A program made the translations under genes and the position numbers. From Oribacterium sp. P6A1 (lineage in GTDB: Bacteria > Bacillota > Clostridia > Lachnospirales > Lachnospiraceae), in NCBI RefSeq assembly GCF_000702885.1, contig NZ_JNKO01000003.1, positions 124,001-188,000 of the forward strand: DNA of 64,000 nt, given 5' to 3'. A model generated the notes under the pieces. It saw nothing but the letters and a program-made list of their open reading frames with translations. It was not told the origin of the DNA and made no database searches. This document shows positions 7,837 to 15,764 of this stretch, piece after piece. Every line of letters begins with the position of its first letter. Within the stretch, counting starts at the first letter, position 1.

Positions 7837-9297
7837 TCATTCCGGTTCTTCCGACTGTTTAAGGGCCGTCATCACAGCTGCCGCTTTATTTATACACTCC
7901 TGATATTCTTTTTCCGGAACCGAATCAGCTACGATTCCCGCTCCGCTTCGTACAAATACTTTTCCGTTCTTCTTGTAAGCGATTCTGATTGCGATGCAGA
8001 GATCAAGATTTCCTGTGAAGTCGATATATCCGATTCCACCGCCGTAGATTCCGCGCTTGTTGTTTTCAAGATCATTTATGAGCTGGCAGGCCCGGATCTT
8101 GGGGGCACCCGACAGAGTTCCAGCCGGAAGGATGGAACCAACTGCGTCAAGAGCATCGCAGTCATCTCGTATTTCGCCTCGGACAGTTGAACCAATATGC
8201 ATTACATGACTGTAGCGTTCGATTTCATGATACTTTTCAACCTTAACAGAACCGAATTTACTGATGCGGCCTATATCATTTCTACCGAGATCCACCAGCA
8301 TATTATGCTCACTAAGTTCCTTCTCATCCTGAAGAAGCTCCTCTTCAAGCCGCTTATCCTCCTCAGGGGTTTTTCCTCTGGGTCTTGTGCCTGCCAGAGG
8401 GAAGGTATGGAGCACTCCGTCCTGAAGTTTAACCAGAGTTTCCGGCGAAGCCCCGGCTACCTCCAGATCAGCACTTGAAAAGTAGAACATATAGGGGGAT
8501 GGATTTAGTGTTCTCAGGATCCTGTACATATTTAACAGAGAACCCTGATAATCTGCCTCCAGTCTGTTTGAAAGGACTATCTGGAAAATGTCTCCTTCAT
8601 GAATGTAATGCTTTGCCTTTTCAACCATATCGCAGAAATGTTCTTTATCGAAAAACGGTCTCACTTCACTGAGTACCTTTCCAGGTTCTTCCTTCTTCGG
8701 AGCTCCGGTTTTTAAAAGCTTTATGAGGTTCTCTATCTCCATCTCTGCGTTTCTATATGCACTTTCTCCGCCGGAAAGCTCCATATCCACTATGACGATG
8801 ATCTTCTGCTTCAGATTATCAAAAGCTATGACCTTGTCAAAGAGCATCAGGTCAATGTCTTTGAAATGCTCTGTATCCTCTGCATCGAGATTGAGTGTCG
8901 GCTCATAATATTTGAGATAATCATAGGAAAAGTATCCAACGAGGCCTCCGGTAAAGGATGGAAGCCCCGGTATCCCCGGCATTCTGTATTCATCAAGAAT
9001 CTGTCTTATATAGTCAAAAGGACGATCAGTCTGCAGCCTTAGTCCGCCTGCTTTGAACTCCCCGTTCATGCAGGTTATCTCCATCTTTGGATTGAAACCG
9101 ATAAAGGTGTATCTGCCCCACTTCTCTCTGTCCTCGACGGACTCAAGCATGAAAACATGGTCGGACACATTTTTAAGGATCCTGAGAGCTGAAATAGGTG
9201 TGAGGAAATCCGACAGTATCTCTTTGGCAATTGGGATATACTTGTAATGTGTATCATTCTGGTACTGCTTCACTGTTTCAAAAGATGGAATGGTCAT
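7837..9297 (-). CDS. trpE: Anthranilate synthase component I
   Basis: A 486-residue chorismate-utilising enzyme that forms anthranilate from chorismate with ammonia supplied by TrpG. The N-terminal part has the Trp-feedback region (LESVEDREKWGRYTFIG). The catalytic part contains FQIVLSNRLE, SPETLVKL, AGTRPRGKTPEED, the long HNMLVDLGRNDIG, SHVMHI and the closing AGAGIVADSVPEKEYQE. All motifs are intact and the length is usual. AAGGAG lies before the ATG. It is the first gene behind a Trp T-box and is therefore induced by uncharged tRNA-Trp. trpG follows after a repeat-containing gap. Confidence 0.95.
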   Translation of the reverse strand: MTIPSFETVKQYQNDTHYKYIPIAKEILSDFLTPISALRILKNVSDHVFMLESVEDREKWGRYTFIGFNPKMEITCMNGEFKAGGLRLQTDRPFDYIRQILDEYRMPGIPGLPSFTGGLVGYFSYDYLKYYEPTLNLDAEDTEHFKDIDLMLFDKVIAFDNLKQKIIVIVDMELSGGESAYRNAEMEIENLIKLLKTGAPKKEEPGKVLSEVRPFFDKEHFCDMVEKAKHYIHEGDIFQIVLSNRLEADYQGSLLNMYRILRTLNPSPYMFYFSSADLEVAGASPETLVKLQDGVLHTFPLAGTRPRGKTPEEDKRLEEELLQDEKELSEHNMLVDLGRNDIGRISKFGSVKVEKYHEIERYSHVMHIGSTVRGEIRDDCDALDAVGSILPAGTLSGAPKIRACQLINDLENNKRGIYGGGIGYIDFTGNLDLCIAIRIAYKKNGKVFVRSGAGIVADSVPEKEYQECINKAAAVMTALKQSEEPE

Positions 9298-9353
9298 GTG
9301 AGAAATCTCCTTTCAAAGATCCCGCTGCGCTTAAAATGGGGGGCATCAGATGC

Positions 9354-9390
9354 CAATGTATATTCGCAAGCAAGCTTGCTATATACATTG
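9354..9390 (-). other. Hairpin between T-box terminator and trpE
   Basis: CAATGTATA at 9354-9362 pairs with TATACATTG at 9382-9390, with an inner GCAAG/CTTGC stem. There is no T run. It may stabilise the processed trp message; function unknown. Confidence 0.45.
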
Positions 9391-9413
9391 TCGCCTGATA
9401 CTGGACTTATACA

Positions 9414-9780
9414 CTAAAAAAGTCCCCGGCAGAATCATTTTGATTCTGCCAGGGACGAATAATCATCGCGGTGCCACCCTGTTTCACATATTATGTGCGC
9501 TTTGCGAGATACCAACATATCTCCGACTACTAACGTAAGCCTCACGTCACAGGATACTTGGCAAGACGGCTTTATTTTAGATGACAGACTATGAGTGTTT
9601 TAATGGAATCTGCACGACCGGAATCGTTACAAATCAAACATCCACTCATAAGTACTCTGACAGGGAAAATGTCATTGCCTTTCATTGTGCCCTTGGCGGT
9701 CCATTTGCGAAACTGTATTTCTGCCGGATTCACACCATCGCCGGCTCTCTGTGAGATCATATTTCGTTTTATCTCCGCTT
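9414..9780 (-). promoter_or_regulatory. Tryptophan T-box leader
   Basis: Read on the minus strand, the leader starts near 9780. It has a stem I with AGAGAG and the distal loop GATGGTGTGAA, a specifier loop with TGG (Trp) at 9703-9701, the conserved antiterminator box AGGGTGGCACCGCG (9467-9481), and a terminator at 9416-9456 (CCCTGGCAGAATC paired with GATTCTGCCGGGG plus T run). Uncharged tRNA-Trp would stabilise the antiterminator and allow trpEG transcription. Confidence 0.93.
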
Positions 9781-9881
9781 CAACGGTTTATTTATTAAAT
9801 TAATCAGTATTGTAAAATCGCTTTAAGATAATGTCAACGGAAATCTTCAACACTTTAAAGCACTATAACTGCTGGACTATA

Positions 9882-10418
9882 TCAGCCAATCTGTGAGGTT
9901 ATATTACCCTCTGTTAATGGGAACTGCTCCGGTGTTTTGAAATCCTTTTTTATCATGAAAGCAATAAATATGTCGATGACATACCATGTATTGAAAATGA
10001 GATATAAAAGCAGCCTTCCGAAGGAAATCTTGTTTAAGCGTTTAAGCTTTATGGCACATATTTCAGCAGGAATAACTGTTGTTGCGAATATAACTGCATC
10101 TATGGCTATAAATATGGGCAGGAAGAAAATACCTATACCCATTAGTCCCATCAGTACCATGAAAGAAAGTACCGCAAAGATAAAGAAGGCTATGTAATAT
10201 GGTATCTGTATCAGCTTAACCTTCAGATTAATATCTGCAAGCTTTTTCTTGTCATGGGAATTCAGAGATATGATCAATGTTCCCACTATCTGTATCAGCA
10301 TCGCTGTCTCGTAGGGAAGATAAAGGGGCCCCAGAGTATCTGAGATTTTGCTGCACACATAAAAGGATATCAAATAGACATAAGGTAAAACTGCATTTAG
10401 ATATAATAATTTTTCCAT
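9882..10418 (-). CDS. Hypothetical multi-span membrane protein
   Basis: About 178 residues from the Met at 10418 (MEKLLYL), chosen because GAGGG precedes it; an ATG six codons upstream lacks a ribosome site. It has about five hydrophobic stretches (residues ~5-20, 36-55, 72-90, 92-120, 140-160) with short polar loops and a hydrophilic tail. No catalytic or transport motif was recognised. It stands alone between the trp T-box and the hemerythrin pair. It could be one of the DUF-type integral membrane proteins common in Lachnospiraceae; no function is proposed. Confidence 0.6.
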   Translation of the reverse strand: MEKLLYLNAVLPYVYLISFYVCSKISDTLGPLYLPYETAMLIQIVGTLIISLNSHDKKKLADINLKVKLIQIPYYIAFFIFAVLSFMVLMGLMGIGIFFLPIFIAIDAVIFATTVIPAEICAIKLKRLNKISFGRLLLYLIFNTWYVIDIFIAFMIKKDFKTPEQFPLTEGNITSQIG

Positions 10419-10567
10419 ACTCTGTCCCTCACTCATAAAATGGTTTTAGAGTCAAATGTCGATTTAGGAACGTTACACGCGGTACAATTCATATCATACT
10501 ACTAAAATAATAAAAACCATGAGTGTTCAGAGTTTTTTAAGGGAATTTTAGGCTTTTCGGAACTCAA

Positions 10568-11155
10568 TCACTGTAAGATGTCGTGCTGGTCTTCTACTTC
10601 ACCGTACTTCTCACGCATGGAAGCTATCATGTCGAGATAATGCTTCTGTACGCCGCGTGCCTCAGTTTCCGCCTCAAAATCAGAAACCTTTTTGTCAACT
10701 GTTTCCACTACATCAGAAGACAGCTGTCTTTCGGCAAATGGATATACTACAGCATTTTCCTTTGTGATGTGTCTGGTCAAAAGAGTTGCATATCCCATGG
10801 CGCCTTCAAGGATGTCCATTTTATATATTGGCTCCTGCTTCTTTTCCCAAAGGTTAAGTGCGTTTTCCAGGTCCAGAATATGGGCGCGGCACATTTCGTG
10901 TTCAACCAGCATTCCATGGCGGATGAGGTTTTCACCTATCGGACCGAGACGGCTTTCCATTTCATTGAAAAGGAACTTCTCTTCCTTTCCGTGGTGATGG
11001 AGATCTGAATAGTTTCTTGCGAAATCTACGATGTTTCTGAAATCTGAGGAAACAAGTTCTCCGCCCTCCAGAACGGTGCAGCACATGCTTCGGACAACTT
11101 TAAGGAACTGAAGGATGTTGTCGTGCTCTTTGATCATTATATCTGTACAATACAT
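10568..11155 (-). CDS. Hemerythrin HHE-domain protein
   Basis: A 195-residue four-helix protein with the iron-ligand pattern of the hemerythrin HHE family: an early His in MIKEHDNIL, HHHGKEE (residues ~53-59), HGMLVEHE (~80-87) and HITKENAVVYPFAE (~133-146). Such proteins bind a di-iron site and sense or scavenge O2, NO or peroxide in anaerobes. It sits directly downstream of a DUF1858 gene (16-base gap) and forms an operon with it. A decayed copy of its C-terminal part lies at 12459-12570. Transcription probably starts near the palindrome at 11477. Confidence 0.88.
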   Translation of the reverse strand: MYCTDIMIKEHDNILQFLKVVRSMCCTVLEGGELVSSDFRNIVDFARNYSDLHHHGKEEKFLFNEMESRLGPIGENLIRHGMLVEHEMCRAHILDLENALNLWEKKQEPIYKMDILEGAMGYATLLTRHITKENAVVYPFAERQLSSDVVETVDKKVSDFEAETEARGVQKHYLDMIASMREKYGEVEDQHDILQ

Positions 11156-11171
11156 AGTGTTCTCCTGTAAA

Positions 11172-11369
11172 TCACTTTAAATCAAGCTGCTTGTTAAGGT
11201 AATCGGCAACTTCATCGCCGTTCATGCCATGAACCAGGGCTGCATTGTCAAGAGACTCACTGAGTGCTGCAGGGCAGGAAATGCATCCCATACCAAGATT
11301 CATAAGAGCAGCTGATGCTCCTTCATAAGTATTTACGATTTCGCTCATAATCATATCTTTTGTGATCAT
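11172..11369 (-). CDS. DUF1858 redox-disulfide domain protein
   Basis: A 65-residue protein matching the DUF1858 'hybrid-cluster-protein-associated redox disulfide' family. It has the pattern GMGCISCPAALSESL with a CxxC pair, preceded by an N-terminal helix that begins MITKDMIMSEIV. Family members are usually found as free-standing small proteins or fused to ScdA/RIC or hemerythrin-type domains and are thought to bind a metal or act in redox/NO stress. Here the gene is the first of a two-gene unit with hemerythrin, consistent with that role. AAGGAG lies before the ATG. Confidence 0.85.
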   Translation of the reverse strand: MITKDMIMSEIVNTYEGASAALMNLGMGCISCPAALSESLDNAALVHGMNGDEVADYLNKQLDLK

Positions 11370-11476
11370 AGTTTTTTCTCCTTTTCTTTGTGTGACTCCT
11401 TTGTGTAATTGTTTAGCTGGACTTTATGTTTCATCATTTTATGGACATGCTAAAGAATATACGAAAAACGAAAATT

Positions 11477-11498
11477 GAATGTTGCGGGTGCAACATTC
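11477..11498. promoter_or_regulatory. Palindromic operator upstream of the DUF1858-hemerythrin operon
   Basis: GAATGTTGC-GGGT-GCAACATTC is a perfect 9-bp inverted repeat with a 4-base centre. The same core, GTTGCGGGTGCAAC, recurs at 13314-13327 in a homologous upstream region. It lies about 18 bases before a conserved TATATTCT on the minus strand, so it would overlap the -35 position. Confidence 0.65.
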
Positions 11499-11602
11499 TG
11501 CTCCGGATTGGAAAATATCCTGAGGCTGGTGTCGAAAACTGTTATCTGGGTGTAATGAAATCTATCTTCGGCTTTAGTGCAGGTACAAGTGAGAGAAGAT
11601 TT

Positions 11603-11631
11603 ATGACACTTATATCATTTTGTGGTATGAT
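11603..11631 (+). promoter_or_regulatory. Promoter of the methyltransferase fusion gene
   Basis: ATGACA (11603-11608), 17-base spacer, TATGAT (11626-11631); about 65 bases before the start codon. The same neighbourhood is partly duplicated at 13415-13460. Confidence 0.5.
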
Positions 11632-11696
11632 TTCAGCATCAAAAGTTGAGTTAAATTTTTTCTGTATCATTCATTTTTTTCGGACAGGAGTCAGCT

Positions 11697-12329
11697 GTGA
11701 TGAAATCGAGAGAAGAAGCATTGGCATTCGGGCTGTCTTTTCCTGATACCTTTCAGGATGCCCCCTTTCATGATCCAAATTGGCAGCTTGTTAGATACAA
11801 GGGTAATGATAAAGCATTTCTATGGACCTACGAACGGAACGGATACATAAATCTGAACGTAAAGATGGATCCGGAAAAGGCTTTTTTCTGGAGGGATATG
11901 TATGAGTCGGTGATACCGGGGTATCATCAGGACAAGAAGCATTGGAGCACCATCATTCTTGATGGAAGTATCCCTGAGGATGAGATAAAGCAGATGATAA
12001 ACGAGAGCTATCTTCTTATATCTGACAGTCCCGCAAAAAGAATCTACGAAGCTGTAAAAAAGATTCCTTATGGTTGTGTTGCGACCTATGCTCAGGTTGC
12101 CGAGGCTGCCGGTGACAGAAAGATGGCAAGAGCAGTCGGCAATGCTCTCCACAGAAATCCGGATCCCGGGAATATCCCCTGTTTCCGTGTAGTAAACTCA
12201 AAGGGTGAACTGGCAGGAGAATTTGCTTTCGGCGGTGCCGGAGAACAGGCAAAACTTCTTGAAGCGGAAGGTGTGGAGGTAAATGAGGGAAAAGTGGATC
12301 TGAAAAGATTCGGGTGGAAAACAGAATAG
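11697..12329 (+). CDS. MmcQ/YjbR-domain protein fused to methylated-DNA-cysteine methyltransferase
   Basis: A 210-residue fusion. Residues 1-110 match the MmcQ/YjbR DNA-binding-like fold (REEALAFGLSFPDTFQDAPF, W/K-rich core). Residues ~113-205 match the C-terminal domain of O6-alkylguanine-DNA alkyltransferase: the recognition helix region YGCVATYAQVA...ARAVGNALHRNP and the active-site segment IPCFRVV (Cys 162). The usual PCHRV has Phe in place of the activating His, but Cys is kept, so it is not a typical Cys-less ATL protein. A GTG at 11697 or the ATG at 11700 may start translation after ACAGGAG. It is followed by a strong terminator. Confidence 0.85.
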   Translation: MMKSREEALAFGLSFPDTFQDAPFHDPNWQLVRYKGNDKAFLWTYERNGYINLNVKMDPEKAFFWRDMYESVIPGYHQDKKHWSTIILDGSIPEDEIKQMINESYLLISDSPAKRIYEAVKKIPYGCVATYAQVAEAAGDRKMARAVGNALHRNPDPGNIPCFRVVNSKGELAGEFAFGGAGEQAKLLEAEGVEVNEGKVDLKRFGWKTE

Positions 12330-12352
12330 TTGAAGATATTTTTATATAAGCT

Positions 12353-12395
12353 AAAGCGCCCATTGATCATAACGGTCAATGAGCGCTTTATTTTT
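12353..12395 (+). terminator. Terminator after the methyltransferase fusion gene
   Basis: AAAGCGC-C-CATTGA pairs with TCAATG-AGCGCTTT, followed by ATTTTT on the plus strand. Confidence 0.85.
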
Positions 12396-12458
12396 CACGA
12401 TAAGGCTGGCACGTGTGTTGCGCCCGTACAAAAGCCCAGACCTGCCGTAGTGCCAATG

Positions 12459-12570
12459 CGGTCTCTGTTTCATAATCAGAAACTTTTTTGTCGACTATCT
12501 CTATGACTTCGGAGGAAAGCTGCCTTTCTGCAAAAGGATATACTACAGCGTTTTCCTTGTATCTGTGGTA
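12459..12570 (-). pseudogene. Fragment of a hemerythrin gene
   Basis: On the minus strand it reads KENAVVYPFAERQLSSEVIE, then IVDKKVSDYETET. This is nearly the same as the intact hemerythrin at 10568 (KENAVVYPFAERQLSSDVVE, then TVDKKVSDFEAET). The N-terminal two thirds, with most iron ligands, and the true C-terminus are absent; the frame then runs into unrelated sequence with a stop near 12388. It lies directly 3' of the gene at 12618 and is the remnant of a duplicated hemerythrin. Confidence 0.85.
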
Positions 12571-12617
12571 TTGTGCCGGTTCAGTGAAGCAGTACTGCTT
12601 TATAGTGATGAAAAACG

Positions 12618-13220
12618 TCAGTAAAGTTCATACATCCGGTCGCCTACAGTGACCAGGCGGTGTCCTGAGCCCTCCAGCATACCTGAAATAAGAGCATTCC
12701 GAAGCACGTAAAAATCATCCCCGTCTCCCCGGTGCTTCTTCCAGTATTCTGAATGAAGATCAAGGGTCTGCTCAAAGCTTATTTTGTCATCGGAATTCCC
12801 GGTGATGTTCAGGGCGCGGTCACAGGGCATACCATCCAGAAGAGTATCATGGAGCCCCCGGAATGCCTCCTGAACAGTAGATCCGGCCGGAATGCTGTTA
12901 TCCTGTCCGAACTCCCGAACGGTTTGGGTGATGATATCAAGGCGTTTTTCATCTTTATGTATCAGGCCAATGATCAATTCAGCAAATCGGTCCTCTGCAC
13001 TTGAGACCAGATTTGAAAGTGAAGAGTGAATATTTGAGAGATCTATGACCTCCTCAATGGGTGGAAATGTTTCTTTTTGGAAACTGTCAATAGGCTTTCC
13101 GTTAATTACGGGCTCCCAATGATTCTCTTCTGCGGTTTTGATTATTCGTTTTATGAGTTTTTCTCTGGTCAGGATTTTTTGATACATCAGCTGATGTATG
13201 GGACCTAAAAATGCGCTCAT
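12618..13220 (-). CDS. Conserved hypothetical protein, possible stress-response partner of hemerythrin
   Basis: A 200-residue soluble protein beginning MSAFLGPIHQLMYQKILTRE and largely alpha-helical by composition. I do not recognise a named domain. One possible metal-ligand set (His 9, His 104-type positions, Glu/His in the second half) is only conjecture. Its upstream region is homologous to that of the DUF1858-hemerythrin operon, including the GTTGCGGGTGCAAC palindrome, and a hemerythrin fragment follows it. Together these imply that it belongs to the same oxygen/NO-response regulon. AAAGGAG precedes the ATG. Confidence 0.7.
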   Translation of the reverse strand: MSAFLGPIHQLMYQKILTREKLIKRIIKTAEENHWEPVINGKPIDSFQKETFPPIEEVIDLSNIHSSLSNLVSSAEDRFAELIIGLIHKDEKRLDIITQTVREFGQDNSIPAGSTVQEAFRGLHDTLLDGMPCDRALNITGNSDDKISFEQTLDLHSEYWKKHRGDGDDFYVLRNALISGMLEGSGHRLVTVGDRMYELY

Positions 13221-13313
13221 AGTATGACTCCTTTGATGAAATTGATTGGCAGTGCCTTATGTTTATCGGTTTTGTGAACACGATAAAGCATATATGAAAA
13301 ATGAAAGAAAGGC

Positions 13314-13327
13314 GTTGCGGGTGCAAC
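13314..13327. promoter_or_regulatory. Second copy of the GTTGC-GGGT-GCAAC operator
   Basis: Identical core to 11477-11498, embedded in a longer duplicated upstream region (13225-13330 versus 11385-11500) that ends at the start codon of the gene at 12618. Confidence 0.65.
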
Positions 13328-13338
13328 ATTTAGTAACA

Positions 13339-13375
13339 TAAAAAACCTCTCAGGCTAAAAAGCTTAAGAGGTTTT
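13339..13375 (-). terminator. Terminator of the dapA-like operon
   Basis: AAACCTCT/AGAGGTTT stem with a T run on the minus strand, about 75 bases past the dapA-like stop. Confidence 0.8.
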
Positions 13376-13450
13376 AGAGAATCTTCCATCTGTCATGAAA
13401 ACTATAAGCCACTTTTGTGCAGGCACAATCGGAGGATAGTTTTATGAAAC

Positions 13451-14362
13451 TTATGTCATATTTTTTGCTTTATTTTCGGCGAGATTTTTCTTGATTGCTT
13501 CGATTTTTGCTTCCGGTATCATGTTGAACGGTGCGCGGCAAAGTCCTACATCATAGCCCATAAGTCTTACTGCTGTTTTCACAACGGTGTTGGGATTTGC
13601 TCCCGCAAAATTCTCTCTGAAGGGTCCTATGGCATCCTGGTACTTCTTTGCTTCATCCCAGTGTCCGGCTGCGAATTCGTTGTATATCATGGCCATGTTG
13701 TGGGGATAAGCATTGGCACAGCCTGAGATCCCTCCGGTTCCGCCTGCCTGAAGGGTCCAGAGTATAAGCTGGTCATTGCCCGACAGTACAGCGAATTTTC
13801 CGTTTTTCTTGGATTTGCCGGCCTCGATATAAGCAAGTATGTTTTTGAAATCTCCGCCTGAATCCTTGGCTCCCACGATATTATCCACCTGAGCGAGCTT
13901 ACCCACAGTCTTTGGATCTATTTTGTTTCCGGTGCGCGCAGGTATGTTATAAAGAACGATGGGCATCTCGGGCACCGAGGCTGCCACTGTCTCATAATGT
14001 CTCTGTATCTCATCCTGTGATGCTGCTGCAAAGGATGGTGTAATTATGGACAGTACGTCTGCGCCGCAGGCTTCTGCCATCTTCGACTGTTCAATGGTCT
14101 CTTTTGTTGATATACAGCCGGTTCCTGCGTAAACCGGAACTCTGCCGTTTACATGTTTTACAACTGTCGAAAGCACGAGCTCCTTTTCCTTGCCGTTAAG
14201 TATGTATCCTTCACCGTTTGTACCAAAACAGAAAATGGCATGTATTCCCGCCTCGATCATTCTGTCGCATTGTTCCTTCAGCACATCAGTGTTGATGGAC
14301 TCATCTTCATACATGGGTGTGATTATAGGGACTATGATGCCCTTTATATCTGCCTGTTTCAT
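13451..14362 (-). CDS. DapA-family aldolase/synthase
   Basis: A TIM-barrel protein of ~303 residues of the dihydrodipicolinate synthase/N-acetylneuraminate lyase superfamily. It has the pyruvate-carboxylate site GTNGEG (47-52), the catalytic Tyr in VLYNIPARTG (Tyr 138) and the Schiff-base Lys in IVGAKDSGG (Lys 166). The start at 14362 follows GGAGG. Its position at the end of an acid-sugar cluster, rather than with lysine genes, argues for a catabolic aldolase (for example 2-keto-3-deoxy-sugar-acid type) instead of biosynthetic DapA; this is inference. A repeat element lies immediately upstream, and a terminator downstream. Confidence 0.85.
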   Translation of the reverse strand: MKQADIKGIIVPIITPMYEDESINTDVLKEQCDRMIEAGIHAIFCFGTNGEGYILNGKEKELVLSTVVKHVNGRVPVYAGTGCISTKETIEQSKMAEACGADVLSIITPSFAAASQDEIQRHYETVAASVPEMPIVLYNIPARTGNKIDPKTVGKLAQVDNIVGAKDSGGDFKNILAYIEAGKSKKNGKFAVLSGNDQLILWTLQAGGTGGISGCANAYPHNMAMIYNEFAAGHWDEAKKYQDAIGPFRENFAGANPNTVVKTAVRLMGYDVGLCRAPFNMIPEAKIEAIKKNLAENKAKNMT

Positions 14363-14374
14363 TATTACCTCCAT

Positions 14375-14450
14375 GGGTCATGCACGAATCGGGTTGACCC
14401 GGATCCGTATATGACCCTTTAATTTAAGTTTGAAGGTTCACTTTCAAACT
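14375..14450 (-). repeat. Hairpin-leader repeat, copy 1 (before the dapA-like gene)
   Basis: Two palindromes, read on the minus strand. The first is AAGTTTGAAAG-type (14426-14450). The second is a longer stem of GGGTCAT with ATGACCC plus an ACG/CGT inner pairing (14375-14417), ending a few bases before the ribosome site. Related copies are at 50758, 52440 and 52527. Confidence 0.7.
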
Positions 14451-14480
14451 ATATCCTCTTTAGATCTTCTTTATACCTTT

Positions 14481-15737
14481 TTATACCGGTATGCCCTTAT
14501 TTATTTCAACATCCGATCCGAGAATTTCGCAAAGCTCCGGTATCAGATTTTCTCCTCCGAAGCCGCCGGATTTTGAAATGCAGTATATATCCTTTTCTCC
14601 ATAGTTAAATGACGATACCACAACACCCGGCATCACTTCTGTGATGGGTGTCAATGCATATACATTAAGTGCATTCATGGCTCCTAAAAGCGTATCTCCG
14701 CCGGTAAGGAACAAAGTCGCATTAAGGCCGCCGTCTATCATACATTTGACGATTTTTCCCAGATTTTCAGACACCTTTCCTCTGTCATCAGGATTGATTT
14801 TCATATCACTCAAAGGTACATCAGATCCGGAATTGACATCAAGTAATACAGCGCCTTCGTTATCAACAGTACTTATCCATGTGTGAACCAGATTTACGGC
14901 TTCTCCTGAATTGATCCAGCTGTCATTAAGGCACATAGTTCTATCAATATGAACCCTTGAAATACCTATTTTTTCTGCAATGTCCATTTGCCTGACTGTT
15001 ACCGGATTGACACTTCCGCATACGATACATAAGCCTTTTGGAATGTTTAATGTCTTATCCGGCCTGTCTGAAATATGCATTACACCTGCCAGAGAGTCTG
15101 CAAAACCGGCACATCCGGCCAGTGTCATAAGCTGATGGTTTTTCTTCAGGTTAGTGGCTATAGACCATAGATCAGAAGCTTTTTCCGCATCATAAAGATA
15201 TATGCCCTTTCCGGATATATTTACCTCCTCTCCCTTTGAGATAAGATGCACAGGGGTATCCGTCTCAGCCTTAATCAGCTCAGGAATACTTGATGTCATG
15301 ACCGGCTCAAAAGGATCATTTCCGAATACACTTTTTGCTATCGGAAGTCCGTCCACATACTGTATTCCATTGCAGGTTGTTCTTCCCATGTCGGGAAAGG
15401 CAGGAGCGAAATGTACCATTCCCAAGCCCCTGTCACAAAGAGCAGCAAGCTCTGCGCCGACATTCCCTCTCAGGACAGAATCGGTTTTCTTATATATGTA
15501 AGGTACTTTGGCTTTAACAGCACTATCCACGATTTCCGAAACAACCTTGTAGGCTTCCTCCGCCGTTACATGTCTGGTTTCAGAATCAACTACTACAACA
15601 CTGATATCCGGTTCCAGTGCCCCATAATCTACATTTCTTTTTGTACGCACTACAGTGAGTGCCCCTCGTTTGGCAAACTGAATGCTTGTATCCAACGCGC
15701 CTGTAAAGTCATCAGCAATGATCAAAAGTTTTACCAT
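14481..15737 (-). CDS. DUF1537 four-carbon acid sugar kinase family protein
   Basis: A 418-residue protein with the N-terminal signature IADDFTGALDTSIQFAKRG, the central sugar-binding segment KKTDSVLRGN...FAPAFPDMGR, and the C-terminal nucleotide-binding LTGGDTLLGAMNAL. These are all marks of the DUF1537 (SBD_N and NBD_C) kinases shown in other bacteria to phosphorylate D-threonate, D-erythronate or related acid sugars. It sits between the TRAP permease and a DapA-like aldolase, with a PdxA-type dehydrogenase further up. This matches the kinase-dehydrogenase route that converts four-carbon acid sugars to dihydroxyacetone phosphate. The exact substrate is not determinable. The length is family-typical. 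Confidence 0.9.
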   Translation of the reverse strand: MVKLLIIADDFTGALDTSIQFAKRGALTVVRTKRNVDYGALEPDISVVVVDSETRHVTAEEAYKVVSEIVDSAVKAKVPYIYKKTDSVLRGNVGAELAALCDRGLGMVHFAPAFPDMGRTTCNGIQYVDGLPIAKSVFGNDPFEPVMTSSIPELIKAETDTPVHLISKGEEVNISGKGIYLYDAEKASDLWSIATNLKKNHQLMTLAGCAGFADSLAGVMHISDRPDKTLNIPKGLCIVCGSVNPVTVRQMDIAEKIGISRVHIDRTMCLNDSWINSGEAVNLVHTWISTVDNEGAVLLDVNSGSDVPLSDMKINPDDRGKVSENLGKIVKCMIDGGLNATLFLTGGDTLLGAMNALNVYALTPITEVMPGVVVSSFNYGEKDIYCISKSGGFGGENLIPELCEILGSDVEINKGIPV

Positions 15738-15764
15738 AGCGCAGTCACCCTATCTTTTTTATTT

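Noticed and set aside
9572-9803. Open frames within the trp leader as a leader peptide
   Set aside because: The region is fully explained by the T-box structure, and the frames have no ribosome site.
11426-11746. A 106-residue plus-strand frame before the methyltransferase gene
   Set aside because: It runs through the palindromic operator and promoter region and overlaps the real gene in another frame.
13451-14362. Assigning the DapA-type gene to lysine biosynthesis
   Set aside because: It is in the acid-sugar cluster with no other lysine genes; the superfamily includes many catabolic aldolases.
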